Positions 8,272 to 17,335 are shown, counted from the first letter of the stretch. The stretch is DNA of 64,000 bases from Mesorhizobium amorphae CCNWGS0123 (GCF_001686985.1 NZ_CP015322.1:372001-436000), one strand, 5' to 3'. Numbers and translations: made by a program. Notes: a model not told the origin generated them from the sequence alone.

Positions 8272-9816
8272 TCAGACGCCGATACTGCGGGCGATGCTGT
8301 CGGCCGCCATGCGCTTGCGCCATTCAAGGGGCCCGGAATTGTGAATGGATTTTCCCTGAACATCGACTGCCATGATAACCGGCATGTCCTGCACCTCGAA
8401 TTCATAGATGGCTTCCATGCCCAGGTCTTCAAAGGCAACGATCCGGGCCGCCTTGATCGATTTTGAAATCAGGTACGCAGCGCCACCCACTGCGATGAGA
8501 TAGGGCGTTCTGTGTCTCACAATCGACTCGATGGCTGCCGGGCCCCTCTCCGCTTTGCCGACCATCGCAAATAGGCCAGTCTCGGCGAGCATCTTTTCAG
8601 TAAAACCGTCCATGCGGCTGGCAGTTGTCGGGCCAGCCGGCCCAACGACCTCATCCCTCACGGCGCGGACGGGTCCGACGTAGTAGATTATGCGTCCCCG
8701 CAGATCGACCGGGAGCGGCTCGCCCGCATCGATCAGGTCGACCATTCGCTGGTGGGCGGAGTCACGGCCCGTCAGCATCTTTCCGGATAAAAGCAGGGTT
8801 TCCCCACAGCGCCACGATGCCGTCTCTTCCTTCGTGAGCGCATCGAGATTGACCCGCCGAACGCCGGTTGTGTGCAAATCCTCATGACCGATCTGGGGCC
8901 AGTCGGAAAGGTCGGGCGGTTGGAGCTGTACGGGTCCTGTGCCGTCCAAGATAAACTTCAGGTGCCGGTTGGCGGCGCATTGCGGAATGAGTGCCACAGG
9001 CTTGGACGCCACATGTGTGGGATAGGTAGCAACCTTGACGTCAACGACCGTAGTCAGGCCACCAAGCCCCTGGGCGCCAATCCCCAGCGCGTTAATCCGC
9101 TCAAAAAGCTCGATCCGCAGTGCCTCTTCGGCGCCGGATGGCCCCCTGGCGATTAGATCCGCCATGTCGATCGGCTCATTCATGGCCTCCTTGGCCAAAA
9201 GCATCGCCTTTTCAGCGCTGCCACCGATGCCTACCGAGATCAGGCCGGGCGGGCACCATCCGCTCCCGAGGGTCGACACGGTGTCGACCACCCAGTCGGC
9301 AACGGACGCGCTGGGGTTAAGAGTGGTGAAACGCGCCTTGTTTTCCGATCCGCCCCCTTTTGCGGCGATGGTGATCTCAATCTGGTTGCCGGGCACGAGG
9401 TCGACATGGACGACTGCCGGCGTGTTGTCCCGCGTGTTGACCCGCCCGGCAAGCGGATCCGAGACGATCGATGGTCGAAGGGGATTGTCGGGGTCGAGAT
9501 ATGCTTGGCGGACGCCCTCATTCACGAGGTCCGCGAAACTGGCCGTTGATTTGATGCGGACGCCCATGCCGACCTTGGCGAAGACCACCACAAGACCGGT
9601 GTCCTGGCAGATCGGGCGCCGTCCGAAGGCCGCCATGCGGGAGTTCAGCAAAATCTGCCCGATGGCGTTCTTAGCCGCCGGGCTTTGTTCGCGAGCATAT
9701 GCCTGCGACAGGTACCGGATGTAGTCGGGGGGATGGTAGTACGAGATGTACTGAAGGGCGTCGGCGACGCTCTTTGTAATATCCTTGCCGGCAATGATCC
9801 GCGTTGTTTTATTCAC
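8272..9816 (-). CDS. Class-I [4Fe-4S] fumarate hydratase family; possible mesaconase
   Basis: This 514-residue single-chain class-I hydro-lyase reversibly hydrates fumarate or related trans-enoates through an oxygen-labile [4Fe-4S] cluster. The three expected cluster cysteines are visible: Cys70 in PICQDTG, Cys188 in GSGWCPPGLISVG and Cys280 in ALIPQCAANRH. The C-terminal swivel domain contains VGPAGPTTASRMDG and SGPLEWRKRM. Members of this class can act on mesaconate (methylfumarate) to give citramalate, as shown for a Burkholderia enzyme. The neighbouring methylaspartate ammonia-lyase, which makes mesaconate, makes that activity plausible here. It is the second gene of an operon, starting 6 bases after the aldehyde dehydrogenase stop. 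A purely fumarase role cannot be excluded. Confidence 0.92.
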   Translation of the reverse strand: MNKTTRIIAGKDITKSVADALQYISYYHPPDYIRYLSQAYAREQSPAAKNAIGQILLNSRMAAFGRRPICQDTGLVVVFAKVGMGVRIKSTASFADLVNEGVRQAYLDPDNPLRPSIVSDPLAGRVNTRDNTPAVVHVDLVPGNQIEITIAAKGGGSENKARFTTLNPSASVADWVVDTVSTLGSGWCPPGLISVGIGGSAEKAMLLAKEAMNEPIDMADLIARGPSGAEEALRIELFERINALGIGAQGLGGLTTVVDVKVATYPTHVASKPVALIPQCAANRHLKFILDGTGPVQLQPPDLSDWPQIGHEDLHTTGVRRVNLDALTKEETASWRCGETLLLSGKMLTGRDSAHQRMVDLIDAGEPLPVDLRGRIIYYVGPVRAVRDEVVGPAGPTTASRMDGFTEKMLAETGLFAMVGKAERGPAAIESIVRHRTPYLIAVGGAAYLISKSIKAARIVAFEDLGMEAIYEFEVQDMPVIMAVDVQGKSIHNSGPLEWRKRMAADSIARSIGV

Positions 9817-9822
9817 TGAATC

Positions 9823-11256
9823 TCATCCGAATGACCCAAGCCCGTTGACCAGTTTCAGGCTTTGGAAGCTCCGCAATCCCTGCTCGCCCCCTTCATATCC
9901 ATAGCCGCTTTGTTTGACGCCACCATAAGGTGCATCTCTAGAAACGCCTTTTAGGTAATTTACACTGACAGCGCCCGCCGCAAGACCGCCAATCAGCGCC
10001 CGTTTCGCATCGGCTACACCGGTGAAGAAGTAGGCGGCCAAGCCATACTCAGTGGCATTGGCTTCTTCGATCGCCTCCTCGATCGTGTCGAACGGCGCCA
10101 CGGTGAGGATCGGCCCGAACGGCTCGTCATGAAGCACTTTCGCATCCTTTGGCACCCCTGTCAGGATGGTTGGCGGCCAGTAAAAGCCCTGCTGGTCGAG
10201 GCGGGTGCCGCCGGTTTCGACGCGGGCGCCGCGATCGACCGCATCCTCGATCAGACGCTGCATGGCCTCGATTCGCCGCGCGTTTGCCATTGGACCCATC
10301 TCAGTCGCCGGGTCGTCCGGTGGACCGATCTTGATCTTGCGGGCAACTTCGGTCATTCGGGACAGGAATTCCTCATAGAGAGGCCGCGCGACGAGGATCC
10401 TGCTGGGCGCATTGCAGCTCTGGCCAGCGCACTCGAACTTGTATTCCGAAATTGCCGGTATGGCCGTTGCCAGGTCGGCATCCTCGCATACAACGACCGG
10501 GGAGTGCCCACCGAGTTCGAGGATGCACCGCTGCAAGTTATTCGCGGCGAGCTTGGCCAGCTGTTTTCCAACCTCGGTAGAGCCCGTGAACGTTAAGACC
10601 TTGACGATCGGCGAGTTGAGGAGATGCCGGGATATTTGCACCGGCACGCCAAAGACGAGATTGACCACGCCGTCCGGGATACCCGCTTGTCGCAAGGCTT
10701 CGACGAAGTGGACAGCCGCGCTTGGTGTCTCTTCAGCCCCTTTGAGGATCACCGGGCAGCCCGCCGCCAAAGCAGGGGCGAGCTTGCGGGCGATGAGAAC
10801 GGCGGGATAGTTCCACGGCGTAAAGGCAGCAACGACGCCAAGGGGCTCCGGGACGATCATCCGGTTCGGGCCCATCGGAATAGGGGCCGACAGCTCTTCG
10901 GCGTGCGTGCCGTTCCACTCCAGCGTTTCGACGGCGCGCGCGTACTCACCTGTCGCTTCGGCAATCGTCTTTCCCTGTTCGGTCGACAAATCCTTCGCTG
11001 CGTCTCCCATCTTCGTGGCCAGTATCCTGGCGGCCGCCACAAGGATCTCGCCGCGCTCTTTTGCAGGCCGTGAGGACCAAGCCCGGCGGCTTCGCTCTGC
11101 AGAAGCGAGGGCCTCATCCAGATCCGACGCTGAAGCTGCGGCCACCGAGCCAAATACCTTCTCTGTCGCCGGGTTGGTTACCGGCAGAGTAATTCCGTCA
11201 CTACCGGCTCGCCACCTGCCATTGATGAAAAACTGATAGCTCGTGGCGTTGGGCAT
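9823..11256 (-). CDS. NAD(P)-dependent aldehyde dehydrogenase, semialdehyde type
   Basis: This 477-residue member of the aldehyde dehydrogenase superfamily oxidises an aldehyde to the acid through a thiohemiacetal. The general base Glu247 (CILELGGHSPVVV) and nucleophile Cys281 (ECAGQSCNAPSRIL) are present, as is the Rossmann cofactor loop (FTGSTEVGKQL, about 223-233). Overall it resembles succinate-semialdehyde dehydrogenases, but a specific substrate is not certain. The start at 11256 has GGAG upstream. It is followed after 6 bases by the class-I fumarase, so the two are co-transcribed. A palindromic LysR-type box lies 127 bases upstream, between this gene and the regulator gene. Confidence 0.9.
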   Translation of the reverse strand: MPNATSYQFFINGRWRAGSDGITLPVTNPATEKVFGSVAAASASDLDEALASAERSRRAWSSRPAKERGEILVAAARILATKMGDAAKDLSTEQGKTIAEATGEYARAVETLEWNGTHAEELSAPIPMGPNRMIVPEPLGVVAAFTPWNYPAVLIARKLAPALAAGCPVILKGAEETPSAAVHFVEALRQAGIPDGVVNLVFGVPVQISRHLLNSPIVKVLTFTGSTEVGKQLAKLAANNLQRCILELGGHSPVVVCEDADLATAIPAISEYKFECAGQSCNAPSRILVARPLYEEFLSRMTEVARKIKIGPPDDPATEMGPMANARRIEAMQRLIEDAVDRGARVETGGTRLDQQGFYWPPTILTGVPKDAKVLHDEPFGPILTVAPFDTIEEAIEEANATEYGLAAYFFTGVADAKRALIGGLAAGAVSVNYLKGVSRDAPYGGVKQSGYGYEGGEQGLRSFQSLKLVNGLGSFG

Positions 11257-11382
11257 CGCATGCTCCGCTTGACTGAATTCCTGCTAGTGCGAGGCCAAGC
11301 GGTATCCGGACCATGGGCTCGCTTCTCTGCAGTCTCATCGCTATGGTCGGGTCCGGTCAAATATTGAATATCGCCCAAAACC

Positions 11383-11397
11383 ATCTGGAAACCAGAT
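11383..11397. promoter_or_regulatory. T-N11-A palindrome (LysR-type box) upstream of the aldehyde dehydrogenase operon
   Basis: ATCTGGAAACCAGAT is a perfect 6+3+6 palindrome that fits the LysR-type T-N11-A consensus. It is a close relative of ATCTCGAAACGAGAT upstream of lysR; the two changed positions are compensatory in the palindrome. On the minus strand it is followed by GGGCGATATTC and ATTTGACC, echoing the sequence next to the other boxes. Confidence 0.6.
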
Positions 11398-11455
11398 TGA
11401 TATCGCTCAAGCAGCCGCGGAGGAGCGATAGCACTGAAACTGGTTTGGGATGTGC

Positions 11456-12382
11456 CTAAGGCCGGTCCGGAGCTGTGGCTGACCAGTGCTTGCTCTCGAT
11501 CAAAGTCCTTACGACCTTGGGGATCAGCTTGCGGACCGCAGAGACGGCTGGAGAGCGCTCGTCTTTCGGGTTGACGGCAAGCACAACGGAACGGGTAATC
11601 ACCGGATCAATGATCTTAACCGTGCGGACTTGGCCTTGAGACGCCTCTTTCTGAATGGCCGAAGGGGTAAGGATGGAATACGCCTTTCCTTCCATGACCA
11701 TATTGATGATCGTAGAAAGGGAGTCGACTTCGAATCTGACGTCCAGCACACAACCGTGTTGGGCAACGACATCAGCCACCGAACGCCTGACATTGTTGTT
11801 GCGCATGGGAACCGCCAGCGGAAACGCGTGCAGGTCGGCGAGCCGGACCGAATCTTCGAAAGGCGGTCGACCCGGCGGCACCACCAGGCAAAACTCTTCG
11901 CGGGCCAGCACCGTCATTTGCCCCACGCTCTCGGCAGTGCGGTAAAGGACAGCCAGATTGAAACGGCCAGCAGCCATCCACTCCTCTAGCGGTCCCGTCA
12001 TGCCCTCGATCATCTTGAGCGAAATCCTCGGCAATTCACTTCTTACCGATTCAATTAGAGGACCACTAAGGACGCGAGCGGCACCGGACGGAATGGCAAG
12101 GGTCACCTCTCCGGAAGGAGCGGCCACCGAGTTGGTCAGTTCCGCCTCAGTGAGCTGAATTTCCTTCAGAATGATCCGCGCGCGCTCAAGCAGCTTGTCT
12201 CCGGACGCCGTGACGCTGACACCGGTCCTATCGCGAATGAGCAGCTGGGTGCCGAAACCTTCCTCCAGTTGACGCACATGCAGGCTTAGAGCGCTTTGAG
12301 CAACGTTCAGGGTTGCAGCTGCCTTCGTGAAACTGCCGGCTTCAACCACGCCGACAAAGTATCTTAACTGCCTGATGTCCAC
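11456..12382 (-). CDS. LysR-family transcriptional regulator
   Basis: This 308-residue regulator has a typical N-terminal winged helix-turn-helix (MDIRQLRYFVGVVEAGSFTK, AAATLNVAQSALSLHVRQLE) and a periplasmic-binding-protein-like effector domain (SGEVTLAIPSGAARVLSGPL; FCLVVPPGRPPF). It lies between the aldehyde dehydrogenase-fumarase operon and the CitE/CaiB/methylaspartate ammonia-lyase operon, all on the minus strand. Its own upstream region carries a perfect ATCTCGAAACGAGAT palindrome 48 bases from the start codon, and related boxes precede both flanking operons, so autoregulation and control of the whole block is likely. The effector would probably be a pathway intermediate; that is inference. 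Confidence 0.92.
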   Translation of the reverse strand: MDIRQLRYFVGVVEAGSFTKAAATLNVAQSALSLHVRQLEEGFGTQLLIRDRTGVSVTASGDKLLERARIILKEIQLTEAELTNSVAAPSGEVTLAIPSGAARVLSGPLIESVRSELPRISLKMIEGMTGPLEEWMAAGRFNLAVLYRTAESVGQMTVLAREEFCLVVPPGRPPFEDSVRLADLHAFPLAVPMRNNNVRRSVADVVAQHGCVLDVRFEVDSLSTIINMVMEGKAYSILTPSAIQKEASQGQVRTVKIIDPVITRSVVLAVNPKDERSPAVSAVRKLIPKVVRTLIESKHWSATAPDRP

Positions 12383-12429
12383 GATGAAATAAATCCAACC
12401 GGGGCATGATCCCCAGTGCTTTTATATCT

Positions 12430-12444
12430 ATCTCGAAACGAGAT
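12430..12444. promoter_or_regulatory. Perfect LysR-type palindrome upstream of lysR
   Basis: ATCTCGAAACGAGAT is an exact inverted repeat (ATCTCG-AAA-CGAGAT) with the T-N11-A form. On the minus strand it is followed immediately by AGATATAAAAGCACTGG, in which GATATAAA could serve as the -10 region. Confidence 0.65.
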
Positions 12445-12483
12445 GGCAGGCAAGTAATAAACCGTCGGACCATGGCTCAAAAA

Positions 12484-12501
12484 CAGCCTGTCCGGCCGCT
12501 G
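12484..12501 (-). terminator. Weak possible terminator after the CitE-like gene
   Basis: On the minus strand CAGC and GCTG form a short stem separated by a GC-rich loop and followed by TTTTT. It lies just downstream of the CitE-like stop. The stem is only 4 bp, so this is a weak candidate. Confidence 0.3.
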
Positions 12502-12511
12502 ACTTAAGGGC

Positions 12512-13414
12512 TCAATTGTCGCTAGCGAGAGCCAGGATCTCGTGGGCACGCCGAACCACCGGGGGATCAACCATCCTGCCATTCAATGAGAATGCAGACA
12601 GGCCACGCGTGGCGGCATCGTTTTCCGCCACGATAACACGATGGGCCCACTCGAGTTCCTGTGCGCTTGGCGAGAAAGCCTCATTGAATATGGATACCTG
12701 CGTCGGATGGATCGCCAAAGCTCCGGCAAAACCAAGCCGCCGCGCATGCGCTGCGGCTTCACGAAGTTTATGAGTGTCCGAAAACTCGCCGATGCTTCCT
12801 ACGAAGCCCAACGGGAGCAACCCGGCCGCACGGGCGGCAAACAGAACGGAAAGGTTTGGCGTCAAGAGAAGGTCGAATTCCGGGGCGCCGCCAACGGCGG
12901 CACTGAAGTCTTCAGGACCAAGCGCCATTGCGACCATCCTGGGATGCGCCGATGCAATGGCCGCTAGCCTCTGCAAGGCACCTGGAGTCTCGATCTGGGC
13001 AAGGAACCGGATGCGTCCCGGCGCAAGATTTCTTTCTCGTTCAAGGTCCGATACCGCATTCGCGATCTCTGATACCCACTCTGCCGATTCCGTCTTCGGA
13101 AGAACAAGTGCGTCAACACCTTCCATTACGGCTGCATCGAGATCGGCCGCCAAGGCGCGCAAACCACGATTCACGCGGACCAAAACAGATGCGCCCTTGC
13201 GCCCCACCTTTGCCACGGATTCAGAAAGCTGCCGCCGTGACTCACCCTTTTGATCCTGGGGAACGGAGTCCTCGAGGTCGAGTACGACGCCATCTGCCCC
13301 GCGCTCATGAGCCGCCTCCACAAAGCGCGGAACGTGAGCGGGAACGAAGAGCAGCGATCTCCAGCGGGGTACAGACATCGAGCTTTCAACAGCCGGAACG
13401 GTGTCCCTGATCAT
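12512..13414 (-). CDS. CitE-like / HpcH-HpaI family CoA-ester lyase
   Basis: The start at 13414 (AGAGGCGA upstream) gives 301 residues, the usual size of CitE-like lyases with a TIM-barrel fold. Family motifs are RWRSLLFVPAHVPRFVEAAH, DGVVLDLEDSVPQDQK (metal and CoA region), VRVNRG (substrate arginine), IETPGAL (metal glutamate) and GPEDFSAAVG. Such enzymes cleave malyl-, beta-methylmalyl- or citramalyl-CoA. Next to methylaspartate ammonia-lyase and a CaiB CoA-transferase, a citramalyl-CoA or methylmalyl-CoA lyase role fits best. It lies about 100 bases after the CaiB stop. A second copy at 30747-31352 has lost the C-terminal part. Confidence 0.88.
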   Translation of the reverse strand: MIRDTVPAVESSMSVPRWRSLLFVPAHVPRFVEAAHERGADGVVLDLEDSVPQDQKGESRRQLSESVAKVGRKGASVLVRVNRGLRALAADLDAAVMEGVDALVLPKTESAEWVSEIANAVSDLERERNLAPGRIRFLAQIETPGALQRLAAIASAHPRMVAMALGPEDFSAAVGGAPEFDLLLTPNLSVLFAARAAGLLPLGFVGSIGEFSDTHKLREAAAHARRLGFAGALAIHPTQVSIFNEAFSPSAQELEWAHRVIVAENDAATRGLSAFSLNGRMVDPPVVRRAHEILALASDN

Positions 13415-13517
13415 GGAGTCGCCTCTGCGGTCGATTCTAGCGATGGCGGTGGCAGCGAGCTTGCTGGGCAGCCGATGCCCGTCGCGAGCGCGCCGAACTT
13501 CCCGACAAGATGCGCGC

Positions 13518-14693
13518 TTACGATGACGTGGCTCTTTCGCGCAAATGCCCCAGAACCTCTTCCCGAATAGCCTCGGTATGAGCGCCAAGAGCCGGAACTG
13601 GGCGCAGCGAAGGGCGCTCCGAGTTGAAAATCGCCGCCGGCGCTATCGTCTCGACGGTTCCTTCGGGTGTTCCAACCTGCACCCTGCGAATGTGTGGATG
13701 TTTTGAAATATCCGCCACTTCGTTAAGTCGGCCATATGCCAAACCGGCCGCCTCAAGCTCCTGCATTGCTTCGTGGCAGGACAGTTCGGAAAACCGCCGT
13801 TCAATGATCTCATCAAGTTGGGCACGGTGACCGAGGCGCTCCATGTTGTCGGCAAAACCAGGTGCGCGTGTGAGCCCCGGCTGCCTAAGGAATTTCTCGC
13901 AGAAATTTACCCATTCGCGGTCATTCTGAACCGAAAAGATGACGTCTTTGCCATCGGCACAACGATAGGCGCCATACGGCGCCAGGGACGGGTGTTTCAC
14001 GCCCGCGCGTACCGTGTGGTAGCTGCTATAGTCGTGTTGCAGAACTGGCACATTCATCCAGTCGGCGACAGCATCGAACAGTGACACCTGAATGCTGGCC
14101 CCCTCGCCGGTGACCTCGCGGTGATACAGCGCCTGAAGAATGGCGCTATGTGCTGTCATGCCGGCCGAGATGTCGCAAACCGAAACCCCAATACGGGCAG
14201 GCCCGTGTTGGGTACCGGTGATTGCGCATAGACCTGTTTCAGCTTGGACAATCAGATCGTAAGCCTTCAGGTGCGAAAATGGGCCTCCCTCCCCGAAACC
14301 AGAGATGTCGCAGGTGATCAGCCGCGGAAAGCGTCGACGGAGATCCGCAGACCTGAAACCAAGTTTTTCGATACTGCCCGGCTTCAGATTCTGGATAAAG
14401 ACGTCAGCACTGGCAATGAGCGTGTCCAGCACGGCGCTGTCCGCCACCGATCTCAGGTCCAGACAGACCGACTCCTTACCCCTATTAAGCCAGACGAAGT
14501 AAGCGCTTTGTCCCCGCACCAACTTGTCGTAGTTTCGGGCAAAGTCCCCTTCGGGCCTTTCGACCTTGATCACACGGGCGCCTGCGTCCGCAAGGCGAGA
14601 CGATGCGTAAGGCGCAGCTACGGCCTGCTCCACAGCAACGACGGTGATCCCCTCAAGGCAGCTACGCATCACGACACCGCGCTTTTCATCCAA
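13518..14693 (-). CDS. CaiB/BaiF (class III) CoA-transferase
   Basis: This 391-residue class-III CoA-transferase moves CoA between carboxylic acids through an aspartyl-CoA thioester. The N-terminal fold (VEQAVAAPYASSRLADAGAR, VIKVERPEGD) and the catalytic Asp146 in FSHLKAYDLIVQAETG are visible. The start at 14693 overlaps the end of the methylaspartate ammonia-lyase gene (ATGA), so translation is coupled and the substrate is probably mesaconate or citramalate, by analogy with succinyl-CoA:mesaconate CoA-transferase. An alternative start is the methionine nine codons in. An identical copy lies at 31456-32631. Confidence 0.9.
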   Translation of the reverse strand: MDEKRGVVMRSCLEGITVVAVEQAVAAPYASSRLADAGARVIKVERPEGDFARNYDKLVRGQSAYFVWLNRGKESVCLDLRSVADSAVLDTLIASADVFIQNLKPGSIEKLGFRSADLRRRFPRLITCDISGFGEGGPFSHLKAYDLIVQAETGLCAITGTQHGPARIGVSVCDISAGMTAHSAILQALYHREVTGEGASIQVSLFDAVADWMNVPVLQHDYSSYHTVRAGVKHPSLAPYGAYRCADGKDVIFSVQNDREWVNFCEKFLRQPGLTRAPGFADNMERLGHRAQLDEIIERRFSELSCHEAMQELEAAGLAYGRLNEVADISKHPHIRRVQVGTPEGTVETIAPAAIFNSERPSLRPVPALGAHTEAIREEVLGHLRERATSS

Positions 14694-15939
14694 GGTTTTC
14701 GTTTTGAGCCCAACGACGGTTCAGCATCGCCAGCAACCGGTTTTGTTCATTCCCAACAATTGAGAATGCCTCGTCGACACCCATTCCGGGCTTTGCAAGC
14801 ATCATGTCGGCCTGGGTCGCCACCGATACGTGGACAGAAGCTTGGGCGGAGAGATCCGTCTCGGTACAGCTTCCTCCGACATACGCTCCAACTTGGTTCT
14901 CCTTGCAGAGAATAACGGCACGCGCCGTGTCGGCAATTGAGCCCACATCCGGGGTCTTGATTTGAACGAGATGCGTGGCCTTGGCTTCGGCAAAGAGCCG
15001 AATATCCTCGAGCGTGTTGCACCTCTCGTCAACGACGATGCGCGCGCTGGAACCCCGGTTGTCCAAAATCGATACGATCTTGGCATAGTTCTCAATTTGA
15101 GCTTCCGTCGAACCAAAATCCGCCGGGGATTCGATGTTGAGCGTGAAATCCGGGACGGCATCTGCAACCTTGCAGATAAAGTCGGCGATTCTTTGCGGCT
15201 CCAGTCCGATTTCCTGGCCAATCCAGCCATACACATCGAAATGCAGCATCGGATGATAGCCCGGGCGGCCGATTTGGCGCGTACGCGTTGCAACCCACTT
15301 CACGAACTCCATGAAGGTCTGGCCGTCGACGCCGAATTTCTGCCGCGAGTTGATCAGGCCGTGGGGGAGTACATCCACGGCTTTCAAAATCATCTTGTCG
15401 ACGTTGATTTCGCGAGCGTCACCGCTCTGGCAGTAAATTGGGACGCGGCACGTCGGTAGCGGCAGATCGAACTCCGCGCATATGATCTCCGCCATTGTCT
15501 TGCGCTGTAGGTGGGCGGCTGCGCGAAGCAGCGCTTGGCTCACGCCATACTCGACAGCCAGAGGCAAGCGCAGATGTTCGACAGGTTCAAAAACCTTTGC
15601 GCAAGAAGTACGAAACCGAGATACATCGACATCAAAAAGCCGGGGCGCGACCACGCGTGATGTGAAAACTGACATCTGATTGGCGTCGAACAGAGGATCG
15701 CGTCCGCCGGCACCAGAGTACTGGACGTTCATCATGTCGCCCCAAACAACGGTCTCATCGGAAAGGACGAGCCCGATGCTGAGCGAAGATGCCGGAATGC
15801 GAATCGACGTGAAGCCAGGCGTTATCGGTTCGCCGACATAGCGGAAGCCGTCCTGGGTCGCGCCGGATCTAATGGCGGCCTGATCGTCATAAAAAAATGC
15901 GCCGTTGCCGGGCGCGAGGAGGACATCTTTGATCTGCAC
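14686..15939 (-). CDS. Methylaspartate ammonia-lyase
   Basis: Enolase-superfamily lyase converting L-threo-3-methylaspartate to mesaconate and ammonia. The residues known for the family can all be placed (417-residue numbering): His193 in DVLPHGLIN, Asp235 in MLHFDVYG, Glu270 in NIESPAD, Asp304 in VVDERCN and the catalytic Lys328 in VQIKTPDVGS; GGSCTETD near the C-terminus is also typical. The open frame extends to a TTG at 16035. I prefer the GTG at 15939, because its product begins VQIKDVL, aligning with the usual family start, and because the upstream LysR-type box then lies 118 bases away, as at the aldehyde dehydrogenase. No glutamate mutase, the usual methylaspartate source, is in the window. 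An identical copy is at 32624-33877. Confidence 0.93.
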   Translation of the reverse strand: MQIKDVLLAPGNGAFFYDDQAAIRSGATQDGFRYVGEPITPGFTSIRIPASSLSIGLVLSDETVVWGDMMNVQYSGAGGRDPLFDANQMSVFTSRVVAPRLFDVDVSRFRTSCAKVFEPVEHLRLPLAVEYGVSQALLRAAAHLQRKTMAEIICAEFDLPLPTCRVPIYCQSGDAREINVDKMILKAVDVLPHGLINSRQKFGVDGQTFMEFVKWVATRTRQIGRPGYHPMLHFDVYGWIGQEIGLEPQRIADFICKVADAVPDFTLNIESPADFGSTEAQIENYAKIVSILDNRGSSARIVVDERCNTLEDIRLFAEAKATHLVQIKTPDVGSIADTARAVILCKENQVGAYVGGSCTETDLSAQASVHVSVATQADMMLAKPGMGVDEAFSIVGNEQNRLLAMLNRRWAQNENLG

Positions 15940-16056
15940 TTCAGCTCGCTCAATTTCTATCGGACCGCGTTGACGGCGGATGTAGTTGGATCCGTTGCCC
16001 GCCAAGTATGTGCCACTTGGCGATGGATTCGCCAATATAATGTCTCGGACGGTGCC

Positions 16057-16071
16057 ATCGCGTTTTCAGAT
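16057..16071. promoter_or_regulatory. LysR-type box upstream of methylaspartate ammonia-lyase (copy A)
   Basis: ATCGCGTTTTCAGAT matches the lysR palindrome (read as ATCTCGTTTCGAGAT) at 12 of 15 positions and keeps T-N11-A. On the minus strand a candidate -10 (CATTATAT) follows about 20 bases downstream. Confidence 0.5.
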
Positions 16072-16117
16072 GACTGGGCGCCTTCCCTTGGTCGGCCCGA
16101 TGCGTCAAGCCGCATCT

Positions 16118-17278
16118 TCAGACGAGTTTCGCTTGCAGGCGCGAAAGCATTTTCAGGCAGCTCTTGAGCTGGTCGATGTCGACGAACTCATTTGGCTTGT
16201 GGGCCTGCTCGATCGAGCCAGGCCCGCAGATGATATTGGATACGCCCGCTTCCTGGAAAAGACCGGCCTCGGTACCGAACGCGACGACGTCAGCCCCATT
16301 GGCGCCGGTGATTTCATAGACGATATCGCGTGCCTCCGACTGCGCCACGACCTGAAGTCCTTCCACCTCGCCGACGACGTTCGTTTCGATGCCGGCAGAG
16401 GGTGACACGGCTGTCATTTCTGGCAGGAGCTGCCGATTGACAAAGGTGTCGAGGCTCTCTTTGACGAGGGCGGCGTCCGATGGCTGAACTGGGCTCATTT
16501 CCCATTCGACAGAGCATTCCCGGCGATGATGTTGCGGCCGGCGCCGCCTGAAATGCGTCCGACCTGAATCGTCGCCCAGGGTGGATCGAAACGGCTCCCC
16601 GCCATAGCGCGATCCTTCAGCCTTTCGCCGAGCTCCATCAGATGTGTGATGAATCGCGCCGCGAACTGAATGGCGTTAACTCCAAGGTCAGGCTGGGATC
16701 CGTGACCTTCAAGGCCTACGAAATTGGTGGTATATTCGTAGCATCCCTTGTGGCCTTCGATGACCCGCATCATCGTCGGCTCACCAATTAAGGCGGCGGA
16801 GGGCTTTATCCCACGTCGGGCCAATTCCTTCATCAGCGCCTGAGCGCCAAAGCAGCCCACTTCCTCATCATAGGTAAAGGCAAAATGCAGCGGCCGAACG
16901 AGGTTGATTTCCGCCATGCCCCGCGCGGTGGCGAAACAGCACGCGAGAAATCCCTTCATGTCACATGTGCCTCGACCATAGAGCCGTCCTTCACTCTCCT
17001 GCATCTTGAATGGGTCGCTCGACCATTTCTGGCCTTCGACAGGCACGACGTCAGAGTGGCCGGAGAGCACCACACCCCCTTCCCTATCCGGACCGAAGGT
17101 CACGAAGAGATTGGCCTTTCGTCCGTCTTCGTTGTGCTGCAGGAAAACTCGCGCGCCCAACTGGCCGAAGAAATCGGCTAAATAATTCACCATGGTAAGG
17201 TTGGAGTCGGAGGAATGTCGGGAACGCGACCAGCTTATCAAGTATCTGTTTCGTGTCTTCGATCGTTGCGACTGACAT
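16118..17278 (-). pseudogene. ArgE-like M20 deacetylase, frameshifted
   Basis: The sequence encodes an acetylornithine deacetylase-type M20 metallopeptidase in three frames. It begins MSVATIEDTKQILDKLVAFP (ATG at 17278). One extra T near 17215 shifts the frame into SSDSNLTMVNYLADFF. A second shift near 16497 separates GGAGRNIIAG from MSPVQPSDAALVKE. The metal-binding signatures (LSGHSDVVP, TYDEEVGCFGA, IGEPT) remain recognisable. All parts are present, so the decay is recent, or a sequencing error needs exclusion. It lies divergently behind the methylaspartate promoter region and would not be part of that operon. Confidence 0.8.
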
Positions 17279-17335
17279 TACGAGCTCCACCAAGTTTATG
17301 CGAGCGGCTAGGTCTCAGCGTTCGCAAGCGGGATT

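Larger units (their letters stand above)
12864..16077. repeat. 3.2-kb direct repeat, copy A
   Basis: This segment recurs at 30802-34015 in the same orientation with a constant offset of 17,938 bases. All reading frames translated from the two copies give identical proteins, so the copies are identical or nearly so. The repeat contains most of the CitE-like gene, the entire CaiB-type gene, the entire methylaspartate ammonia-lyase gene and the upstream LysR-type box. It ends six bases beyond that box. Confidence 0.93.

Noticed and set aside
14244..14915. 223-codon plus-strand frame opposite the CoA-transferase
   Set aside because: It lies entirely antisense to the CaiB-type gene and upstream lyase end, and has no family features; it repeats in copy B at 32182-32853 only because the DNA is duplicated.
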